Of a stretch of 7,279 nt of DNA, positions 1 through 5,133 are shown in pieces; the stretch's first letter is position 1; each line of letters begins with the position of its first letter. The notes under the pieces were generated by a model. That model worked only from the letters and a program-made list of their open reading frames with translations, did no database searches and had not been told where the DNA came from. A program made the position numbers and the translations under genes. This DNA is from an uncultured Synechococcus sp. (GTDB taxonomy: Bacteria; Cyanobacteriota; Cyanobacteriia; PCC-6307; Cyanobiaceae), in the NCBI GenBank assembly GCA_937930135.1, contig CALGVO010000060.1:1-7279 (forward strand). The letters run 5' to 3'.

Positions 1-5
1 TTGTC

Positions 6-890
6 TCAGCCCTGAAGCAGCGTGCGCAGGCCGGCTTCCACGTCGGCCTGTCGCATCAACGCCTCTCCCACCAACACAGCAGCCGCTCCTGCACTCTGAA
101 CCCGATCGAGATCGGAGCGCTCAAACAACCCCGATTCACTCACGAGGAGCACATTCTGCTCCTGGAGTCGATCAGCAAACTCTGTCGTCAGCTTTTCCGT
201 TGTGGCCAGGTTGGTCTCAAACGTGGTGAGGTCGCGATTGTTGATGCCGATCAAGGGAAATCCACCGAGCTGAAGCACTCGCTCCATTTCCTTCGCGTCG
301 TGAACTTCCACCAGCACGGTGAGCCCCAGAGCTGCGGCCACCTTGCGCAGATAACGAAGATCCTGATCACTGAGGATGGCTGCGATCAATAAGGCTGCAT
401 CGGCTCCGGCGGCCCTGGCCTGATACAGCTGATAGGGGCTGAGGATGAAATCCTTGCAGAGGAGGGGAAGCTCAACGCTGTCGCGCACCTCCACCAACAC
501 GTCGAAGCCACCCTGAAAGAAGGTTTTGTCGGTGAGCACCGACAGACAGCTGGCCCCACCAGCGGCATAGGCACGGGCGATGGCCACGGGATCGAAATCC
601 TCACGAATCACCCCTTTGCTGGGGCTGGCTTTTTTGACCTCGGCGATCACCGCCGGGGCCACAGGTGCTGCCCGCAGGGCTGCAAGGAAATCCTTGGCTG
701 GAGGCAGCTGGGCGACCTTGCTCTTGAGCTGCTCCAGAGGCATGCGCTCCCTGGCTGTGGTGATCTCTCGATCCTTCTCCCAAACGATCTTCTCAAGAAT
801 GTGACGGGGCTCACTCTCCTCATGGGAGATGGCGAATTCCAGGTGGGCCACCTGAATGCGGGGATTGGGAGGACGGCGACGGATCTCCAT
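6..890 (-). CDS. trpC: Indole-3-glycerol-phosphate synthase
   Basis: This cytoplasmic TIM-barrel enzyme closes the indole ring, converting 1-(2-carboxyphenylamino)-1-deoxyribulose 5-phosphate to indole-3-glycerol phosphate in tryptophan synthesis. The 294-residue product shows the family residues in order: AEVKKASPS with Glu84 and Lys86, CKDF with Lys146, LVEVH with Glu195, GINNRDL with Asn217, VSESG with Glu252 and Ser253, and VLVGEALM near the C-terminal phosphate site. The first ~50 residues (MEIRRRPPNP...) are an N-terminal extension of the kind known in cyanobacterial and plant enzymes; it is absent from compact archaeal forms. The ATG start lies 3 nt after the lpdA stop, so translation is probably coupled; I see no strong ribosome binding site. 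It is a monofunctional enzyme, with no fused TrpF domain and no other trp gene in the window. The stop is TGA, only 5 nt from the window edge. Identification is secure from motifs and length. Confidence 0.97.
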   Translation of the reverse strand: MEIRRRPPNPRIQVAHLEFAISHEESEPRHILEKIVWEKDREITTARERMPLEQLKSKVAQLPPAKDFLAALRAAPVAPAVIAEVKKASPSKGVIREDFDPVAIARAYAAGGASCLSVLTDKTFFQGGFDVLVEVRDSVELPLLCKDFILSPYQLYQARAAGADAALLIAAILSDQDLRYLRKVAAALGLTVLVEVHDAKEMERVLQLGGFPLIGINNRDLTTFETNLATTEKLTTEFADRLQEQNVLLVSESGLFERSDLDRVQSAGAAAVLVGEALMRQADVEAGLRTLLQG

Positions 891-893
891 GAC

Positions 894-2336
894 TCAGGCC
901 CCCACCGCTGTTGCAGCCTGCTTGTAAGCCACTTCCACCAGTTCACTGAGGGTGGGATGGGTGTGCACCTCCTGGGCCAACTGCGTCACGCTCTGGCGCC
1001 TGGCCACCGCATTAGCGATCTCCTGAATCAGATCGGCGGCATGCAGGCCATAGAGGTGGGCACCCAGCACTTCTCCGCTCATCTTGTTGAAAAGCAGCTT
1101 CATCAGACCATCACTTTCCAATTCCGCCAGGGCCTTCGTATTGGCTTTGAAGTAGGAGCGCACCACACCGAGCTCAAAGCCCTGATCGGCAGCCAGCTGC
1201 TTCGCGTCGGCTTCGCTCAGCCCCACGGAACTGATCTCAGGGTGGGTGAAGGTGGCCGCAGGGATGCTGCGGTAATCAATGGTGCGGCTGTGGCCGAGGA
1301 TGTTGTCGACGGCCACGGTGCCCTGGGCGGCCGCCGTGTGCGCCAGCATCAACTTGCCGGTCACATCACCCACAGCCCAGAGGTGGGGCAGGGGCTGGCC
1401 ATGCACCAGAACGTGCATGCTGTCGTCGATCGGCACGAAGCCCCGCTGGGTTTCGACACCGACCGATTCAAGATTGAGATCCTTGCTGCTGGGCACACGC
1501 CCGGTGGCCACCAGCACCGCATCCACCTCCAGCGTCTCCACCGGCTCGCGGGTCTCCATGTCGACCAACTCGATCTGAACGGGGGATCCGGGGCGGATCG
1601 CTTTGGCCAGCACACCCGAGCGGGCCTCGATGTCGCGCCCATCGATCAGTTTGCGGGCTGCGATTTTGGCGATGTCGGGGTCAAACGTCGGCATCACCCG
1701 ATCCAGGGCTTCGATCATCGTGACCTCACAGCCAAGGGCGGTGTACACATCGGCGAATTCCAGGCCGATGTAGCCACTGCCGATGATCGCGATCCAGCGC
1801 GGCAGCCATTCCAGATTCACCGCCTCATCGCTGGTGAAGACACTGCGCCCATCGGTGTCGATCCCCGGTGGCACGAACGGATCGGACCCGGTGGCCAGGA
1901 TCACATCGCGGGCCGTCAACACCCGATCCACACCGCTCACCTCCCGCACCCCCACACGCTGGCTTCCCTCCAGACGGCCCTTGCCGCGGATGATCGTGAC
2001 GCCGGCCCGCTCCAGGGTCTTGGTGAGATTGGCTCTGATCGTGGCGACCAGAGCATTGGCATGGTCGGCGATCTTCTGGCGCTCGAAGCGCACCGGTGCC
2101 GCATGGATGCCAAAGCCGGCGAGATGGTCGGCATCGGCCAGCTCCCGCACCCGACCACTGGCCGCCAGCAGGGCCTTGGAGGGAACACAACCGCGATTGA
2201 CGCAGGTGCCGCCCATGTCGCGGGATTCGATGATCGCCACCTTCAGGCCGTGCTCGGCAGCGTGCTTGGCGGCATCAAAACCGCCGTAACCCGCACCGAT
2301 CACGATCACATCGAAGTCGAAAGTGGCGTCGCTCAC
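894..2336 (-). CDS. lpdA: Dihydrolipoyl dehydrogenase (E3 / L-protein)
   Basis: This FAD-dependent disulfide oxidoreductase reoxidises dihydrolipoamide on E2 or H-protein using NAD+, serving the pyruvate dehydrogenase complex and the glycine cleavage system. The 480-residue protein has full family length. In order it shows the FAD GxGxxG (Gly14, Gly16, Gly19), the redox disulfide in GGTCVNRGCVPSK (Cys45, Cys50), an ATGS loop near 148-151, the NAD-binding GSGYIG (186-191), VLVATGRVP (274-282), AVGDV (321-325, FAD-binding Asp) and the C-terminal HTHPTLSE with catalytic His460 and Glu465. The CVNRGC form, rather than CLNVGC, is typical of cyanobacterial and plastid enzymes; mercuric or glutathione reductase is excluded by the C-terminal motif. 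The start is GTG, 4 nt after the stop of the methyltransferase gene, so it is likely co-transcribed and translationally coupled. No other dehydrogenase-complex gene is nearby, in keeping with an E3 shared between complexes. Confidence 0.97.
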   Translation of the reverse strand: MSDATFDFDVIVIGAGYGGFDAAKHAAEHGLKVAIIESRDMGGTCVNRGCVPSKALLAASGRVRELADADHLAGFGIHAAPVRFERQKIADHANALVATIRANLTKTLERAGVTIIRGKGRLEGSQRVGVREVSGVDRVLTARDVILATGSDPFVPPGIDTDGRSVFTSDEAVNLEWLPRWIAIIGSGYIGLEFADVYTALGCEVTMIEALDRVMPTFDPDIAKIAARKLIDGRDIEARSGVLAKAIRPGSPVQIELVDMETREPVETLEVDAVLVATGRVPSSKDLNLESVGVETQRGFVPIDDSMHVLVHGQPLPHLWAVGDVTGKLMLAHTAAAQGTVAVDNILGHSRTIDYRSIPAATFTHPEISSVGLSEADAKQLAADQGFELGVVRSYFKANTKALAELESDGLMKLLFNKMSGEVLGAHLYGLHAADLIQEIANAVARRQSVTQLAQEVHTHPTLSELVEVAYKQAATAVGA

Positions 2337-2340
2337 CCGG

Positions 2341-3174
2341 TCAGCTGCGTGGAGCGGTCATTGTCGCCCGTCGGCGTTCCAACAGGAGCGGGACCGCAGC
2401 CGCGGCCACATTCAGGGATTCCACCCGGGGGCTGTGGGGGAGGGTGACGCCATGGCTGCAGCAGGCGAGCAACTCCGGATGCAGCCCTGATCCCTCGTTT
2501 CCCAGCACCAGGGCCGTGGGTCGGGTCCAGTCGAGCTCCCAGTAGGGCACCACCTCCACAGGTGCCGAGGCATCCGGCACCAGCGTGGCCACCACCTGGA
2601 GGCCATCACGGCGCAGACCCTGGAGGCGTTCCGCCAGAGCCCTCACCCCCTGCCGCTCCTCGGGCCCCAGGCGCTCCTGGGCCAGCGTGAGCACCGCACC
2701 GGAGGAGCTGCGCACCACCTTCGGACTGAGGGGATCGGCACCGGAGGCCAGCAGGACCAGCTCCACATCGGCCGCCAGAGCGGTGCGCAGCAAGGTGCCG
2801 AGATTGCCTGGATCCTGCACACGATCGAGCGCAAGCACAAAACTGAAGTGCCCGGGAGGCTTCGGCAGGGCCTCAAGGGGCAGCAGGCAAGCCACACCAT
2901 CAGGGTGCACGGTCGACAACGCCGCCCGCAGCACCTCCTCAGTGACGTGATGCCAGCGCACCGGCCCCTCCCACGCACCCAGGGCATTGGGATGGGCCTC
3001 AAGCCAGGCGGGCGTCACGATCACCTCCAGGCCGGTCTGGGGCGATTGGCTGCGCAGCACCTCCTGCAGCAGGTGGGACCCTTCCAACAAGAGCAATCCC
3101 TCCTGCTCACGTCCGGACCTTTGGCCTAAGGCCCGCAACCTCCGCACCAGCGGGTTGCGTCTGCTGGTGATCAA
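2341..3174 (-). CDS. SpoU/TrmH-family RNA 2'-O-ribose methyltransferase
   Basis: This is a SPOUT-superfamily enzyme that transfers a methyl group from S-adenosylmethionine to a ribose 2'-hydroxyl in rRNA or tRNA; the exact target cannot be read from sequence. The 277-residue product has an N-terminal substrate-binding-like region (LLLLEGSHLLQEVL at 27-40) and a C-terminal knotted catalytic domain with all three motifs: motif 1 ALDRVQDPGNLGTLLRTA (115-132; Asn124, Arg130), motif 2 ALVLGNEGSG (221-230; Asn226, Glu227) and motif 3 VESLNVAAAA (251-260; Ser253, Asn255). Motif 3 begins LPHSPRVES, where many relatives have IPM-x-G. The chosen start is TTG, 4 nt after the preceding stop and giving ITSRRNPLVRRLR, the usual beginning of this group; no ATG fits better. 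RlmB-like 23S methylation and TrmH-like tRNA Gm18 methylation are both possible, so I leave the symbol blank. Family call is firm, specificity open. Confidence 0.93.
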   Translation of the reverse strand: MITSRRNPLVRRLRALGQRSGREQEGLLLLEGSHLLQEVLRSQSPQTGLEVIVTPAWLEAHPNALGAWEGPVRWHHVTEEVLRAALSTVHPDGVACLLPLEALPKPPGHFSFVLALDRVQDPGNLGTLLRTALAADVELVLLASGADPLSPKVVRSSSGAVLTLAQERLGPEERQGVRALAERLQGLRRDGLQVVATLVPDASAPVEVVPYWELDWTRPTALVLGNEGSGLHPELLACCSHGVTLPHSPRVESLNVAAAAVPLLLERRRATMTAPRS

Positions 3175-3178
3175 GGCG

Positions 3179-3427
3179 TCAGAACGACTCGTGCTTCCGC
3201 ACCTTCAGACCATCGTGAAGGATGAGCTCCTGGCCCTCAAGATCAAGACCGCGAACAGCAGCGATCTCACCTTTGATGCCCTCCGCCGCAAGGTTTTCGA
3301 TCAGCTTTTTGATCACCTGATCTTCAACGGCGCTCAGGTCGATCGCATTGGGAGTGAGAAATTCGAGAAACTTACCCACCTTGGAGGCCACGACCTCAGA
3401 AGAATTGGAGATCTTGAGGACAATCAT
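3179..3427 (-). CDS. Conserved-looking small protein of unknown function (82 aa)
   Basis: I do not recognise a named family. The 82-residue product is soluble in appearance, with no signal peptide, membrane segment, Cys or Trp. The pattern suggests a small alpha/beta fold: a strand MIVLKI (1-6), an amphipathic helix about 9-24, a second charged helix about 32-48 (VEDQVIKKLIENLAAEG), a strand near GEIAAV (53-58), then QELILHDGLKV (66-76) and a basic tail. It is judged a real gene because codon usage is consistent, it starts with ATG 32 nt after the tRNA-Leu 3' end, and its TGA is only 4 nt from the methyltransferase start, as expected for an operon member. No Shine-Dalgarno sits at normal spacing; the only purine-rich match, GGGGAG, is about 20 nt upstream. 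Its base composition looks a little less GC-rich than its neighbours. Association with an RNA methyltransferase and a tRNA is context only and does not prove an RNA role. Confidence 0.82.
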   Translation of the reverse strand: MIVLKISNSSEVVASKVGKFLEFLTPNAIDLSAVEDQVIKKLIENLAAEGIKGEIAAVRGLDLEGQELILHDGLKVRKHESF

Positions 3428-3459
3428 GGGCGGGACGGCGTTTGCTCCCCAAAAAATAA

Positions 3460-3543
3460 TGCGGATGGGGAGACTTGAACTCCCACGACATTGCTGCCAC
3501 TAGTACCTGAAACTAGCGCGTCTACCAATTCCGCCACATCCGC
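3460..3543 (-). tRNA. tRNA-Leu (anticodon CAG)
   Basis: The 84-nt gene folds as a class II tRNA on the minus strand. The acceptor stem GCGGATG (3543-3537) pairs perfectly with CATCCGC (3467-3461), followed by discriminator A at 3460. The D arm carries the GAATTGGTAGAC signature. The anticodon stem CTAGT/ACTAG encloses loop TTCAGGT, with anticodon CAG at 3509-3507, reading CUG. A 15-nt variable arm (3499-3485) marks the leucine type, and the T arm GGGAG-TTCAAGT-CTCCC is complete. The CCA end is not encoded (the next bases are TTA), as usual in cyanobacteria, so it must be added after processing. The gene lies 32 nt upstream of the small-protein gene on the same strand, without a recognisable terminator between them, and may head that operon. 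Confidence 0.98.
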
Positions 3544-3549
3544 TGGCGT

Positions 3550-3563
3550 GTCGCGCAGGCGAC
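3550..3563 (-). promoter_or_regulatory. Possible leader hairpin of pre-tRNA-Leu(CAG)
   Basis: GTCGC (3550-3554) and GCGAC (3559-3563) form a 5-bp stem with a 4-base loop, 6 nt upstream of the mature tRNA 5' end. If transcription starts near 3564, as the candidate promoter predicts, this hairpin would be most of the 5' leader removed by RNase P. Short GC-rich stems arise by chance, so this is only a suggestion. Confidence 0.25.
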
Positions 3564-3570
3564 GTTGAAG

Positions 3571-3599
3571 AACATACGGCATCGCCCCGCCGGCCTCAA
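3571..3599 (-). promoter_or_regulatory. Candidate sigma70-type promoter for tRNA-Leu(CAG) and its operon
   Basis: On the minus strand TTGAGG (3599-3594) and TATGTT (3576-3571) are separated by exactly 17 nt. Each hexamer matches four of six consensus positions (TTGACA, TATAAT). The predicted start, about 3564, lies some 20 nt upstream of the tRNA, a sensible leader length. A second, weaker minus-strand pair exists further out: a perfect TTGACA (3669-3664) with TCTAGA (3647-3642) at 16 nt spacing. No transcript data support either. Confidence 0.45.
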
Positions 3600-3625
3600 C
3601 GGCTGCAGCCAGCCAGCGAAAACCA

Positions 3626-3658
3626 GTTTGAGCTCCGGCCGTCTAGACGGTCTCAAAC
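3626..3658. repeat. Nested dyad with 12-bp perfect palindrome in the tRNA-Leu/murA intergenic region
   Basis: The core CCGTCTAGACGG (3639-3650) is a perfect palindrome. It is flanked by a second inverted pair, GTTTGAG (3626-3632) and CTCAAAC (3652-3658), asymmetrically spaced (6 nt on the left, 1 nt on the right). The element sits upstream of murA and upstream of the minus-strand tRNA promoter. There is no T-run on either side, so it is not a canonical terminator. It could be a protein-binding operator or a structured 5' leader of murA; the function is unknown. A shorter palindrome, GGCTGCAGCC, lies at 3601-3610. Confidence 0.55.
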
Positions 3659-3662
3659 GTCG

Positions 3663-3693
3663 TTGTCAAGATGTGACGAGAACTTTCAAGAAT
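3663..3693 (+). promoter_or_regulatory. Weak candidate promoter for murA
   Basis: TTGTCA (3663-3668) matches five of six -35 positions; the best downstream -10 match is AAGAAT (3688-3693), four of six, at a long 19-nt spacing. If used, transcription would start only about 0-2 nt before the murA ATG at 3702, giving a leaderless or near-leaderless mRNA. Another possibility is a start further upstream, with the dyad at 3626-3658 in the leader. Evidence is thin. Confidence 0.2.
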
Positions 3694-3701
3694 ATCCAGC
3701 T

Positions 3702-5000
3702 ATGCCGGCTGCGGCGCCCGTGTCTCAGGAGATTCTCAAGCCGCTACTGGAAATTGAAGGCGGGCATCGCCTGAGCGGGGAGCTGAGGGTGAGTGGCGCC
3801 AAAAATTCAGCCCTGGTGCTGATGACAGCAGCGCTGCTCTCCAGCGAGCCGCTCCGCCTCAGCAATGTGCCGGAGCTCACCGACATCGACGGCATGTCGG
3901 AGATCCTGCGTGTCCTGGGTGTGCACGTGCAGCGCGACGGCTCCACGGTGGAGATCCACGCCGGCCAGCTGCAGCACGGCGAACCTCCCTATGACCTGGT
4001 GAACGGCCTCCGGGCCAGTTTTTTCGCCATCGGCCCCCTGCTGGGACGGCTGGGCCGTGCCAAGGTGCCGCTCCCGGGCGGGTGTCGCATCGGTGCCCGG
4101 CCCGTGGTGGAACACATCCGCGGTCTCAAGGCCCTCGGCGCTGTGGTCAACGTCGAGCACGGAGTGGTGTCTGCTGCCGTCCCAGGACGCAGCAAGCGCC
4201 TGCGGGGAGCCTCGATCGTGCTGGATTGCCCGAGCGTGGGCGCGACGGAAACCATCCTGATGGCGGCCGTTCTCGCCGATGGCACCAGCGTGATCGAAAA
4301 TGCAGCGCAGGAACCTGAGGTGCAGGATCTGGCCAACCTGCTCAACACCATGGGAGCGCGGATCACGGGCGCCGGCGGCCCCACCATCACCGTGGAAGGC
4401 GTCGAAGCCCTCCATGGCTGCACCTACTCCGTGATTCCAGATCGGATCGAAGCGGGAACGTTTTTGCTTGCAGCGGCCATCACCCGCTCCCGGCTGCGGG
4501 TGGCACCTGTGGTGCCGGAACATCTCAGTGCCGTGCTGCAGAAACTGCGCGACTGCGGCTGTGATCTCGAGATCGACAACGAAGGCATCACCATCACCCC
4601 GGGCGACATCCAGGGCGTTGATCTCACCACCCAGCCCTTTCCTGGCTTCCCAACCGATCTGCAGGCTCCCTTCATGGCTCTGCTGGCCACGGCCCGCGGC
4701 ACCAGTGTGATCACCGAAAAGATCTACGAAAACCGCATGCAGCACGTGGCCGAGCTGCAACGGATGGGAGCCTCCATCCGCCTCCAGGGCAACACGGCCG
4801 TGGTGGAAGGGGTGCCCCAACTCAGCGCCGCCCCGGTGGCCGGCAGCGATCTTCGTGCCGCTGCCGCCATGGTGCTGGCTGCGCTGGCCGCACGTGGCAA
4901 AAGCCAGGTCTCAGGCCTCAACCATCTCGACCGGGGCTACGACGCGATCGAAGCCAAACTCGGTGCCAGCGGTGCCCGATTGCAACGGCAGGTCGGCTGA
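3702..5000 (+). CDS. murA: UDP-N-acetylglucosamine 1-carboxyvinyltransferase
   Basis: MurA transfers enolpyruvate from phosphoenolpyruvate to UDP-N-acetylglucosamine, the first committed step of peptidoglycan synthesis, in the cytoplasm. The 432-residue product has the two-lobed EPSP-synthase-like fold and its key residues: SGAKNSAL with Lys34 and Asn35, the active-site loop PGGCRIGARP with Cys128 (the fosfomycin-reactive Cys, 115 in E. coli) and Arg133, ENR with Arg345, FPTDLQ with Asp319, SDLRAAAA with Asp383 and Arg385, and LDRGYD with Arg411. Presence of Cys rather than Asp predicts the fosfomycin-sensitive form. The reading frame is open further upstream from TTG at 3663 (13 more residues), but the ATG at 3702 is preferred because the protein proper begins shortly after and the extension lacks family character. 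No clear Shine-Dalgarno precedes it. It appears to be a single-gene unit, diverging from tRNA-Leu(CAG) and followed 43 nt later by tRNA-Leu(CAA). Confidence 0.96.
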   Translation: MPAAAPVSQEILKPLLEIEGGHRLSGELRVSGAKNSALVLMTAALLSSEPLRLSNVPELTDIDGMSEILRVLGVHVQRDGSTVEIHAGQLQHGEPPYDLVNGLRASFFAIGPLLGRLGRAKVPLPGGCRIGARPVVEHIRGLKALGAVVNVEHGVVSAAVPGRSKRLRGASIVLDCPSVGATETILMAAVLADGTSVIENAAQEPEVQDLANLLNTMGARITGAGGPTITVEGVEALHGCTYSVIPDRIEAGTFLLAAAITRSRLRVAPVVPEHLSAVLQKLRDCGCDLEIDNEGITITPGDIQGVDLTTQPFPGFPTDLQAPFMALLATARGTSVITEKIYENRMQHVAELQRMGASIRLQGNTAVVEGVPQLSAAPVAGSDLRAAAAMVLAALAARGKSQVSGLNHLDRGYDAIEAKLGASGARLQRQVG

Positions 5001-5019
5001 TCCAGCCGTGCCGCGGCTG
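4994..5019 (+). promoter_or_regulatory. Three-arm alternative hairpins at the murA 3' end
   Basis: CGGCTG (4994-4999), CAGCCG (5003-5008) and CGGCTG (5014-5019) are arranged so that the middle arm can pair with either flank: a 6-bp stem with a 3-nt loop across the murA stop codon, or a 6-bp stem with a 5-nt loop (TGCCG) just after it. No T-run follows, so a canonical intrinsic terminator is not supported. It may still act in 3' end formation or processing between murA and the downstream tRNA. Confidence 0.35.
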
Positions 5020-5043
5020 CTCGTCGCATAGCATCACCTCCAT

Positions 5044-5125
5044 GGGAGCGTGCCGGAATTGGTAGACGGACTCGACTCAAAATCGAGCGCCCTCGGGCAT
5101 GTGGGTTCGAGTCCCACCGCTCCCA
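5044..5125 (+). tRNA. tRNA-Leu (anticodon CAA)
   Basis: The 82-nt gene folds as a class II tRNA. Acceptor GGGAGCG (5044-5050) pairs with CGCTCCC (5118-5124), with discriminator A at 5125. The D arm contains GGAATTGGTAGACGG. The anticodon stem CTCGA/TCGAG (5071-5075, 5083-5087) encloses CTCAAAA with anticodon CAA at 5078-5080, reading UUG. The variable arm (5088-5100) forms a GCCC/GGGC stem, and the T arm is GTGGG-TTCGAGT-CCCAC. CCA is not encoded. Only 43 nt separate it from murA; a weak -10-like TAGCAT (5029-5034) has no convincing -35. argD begins 8 nt after its 3' end, so the tRNA and argD are probably on one primary transcript. Confidence 0.98.
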
Positions 5126-5133
5126 CTGCTGTG

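Noticed and set aside
801..2447. A long open frame of 548 codons on the plus strand opposite lpdA
   Set aside because: It lies antisense to a gene with every lipoamide dehydrogenase motif. GC-rich third positions suppress stop codons on the opposite strand, and the translation has no recognisable motif.
3445..3472. Stem CTCCCC...GGGGAG with an A/T-rich stretch after tRNA-Leu(CAG), considered as an intrinsic terminator
   Set aside because: The T-run on the minus strand lies inside the loop, not after the stem, and the stem would destroy the tRNA T arm. It does not fit a terminator on either strand.
3663..3701. TTG at 3663 as an upstream start for murA
   Set aside because: It would add 13 residues (SRCDENFQEYPA...) with no family character, and it coincides with a -35-like hexamer. 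The ATG at 3702 is the better choice.
3565..3774. A 69-codon plus-strand frame across the intergenic region and the murA start
   Set aside because: It overlaps the murA N-terminus in another frame, has an Arg/Cys-rich composition and no ribosome binding site or family likeness.
3807..4820. A 337-codon minus-strand frame opposite murA
   Set aside because: It is antisense to well-supported MurA coding sequence, His- and Gly-rich in the manner of shadow frames, with no domain visible.
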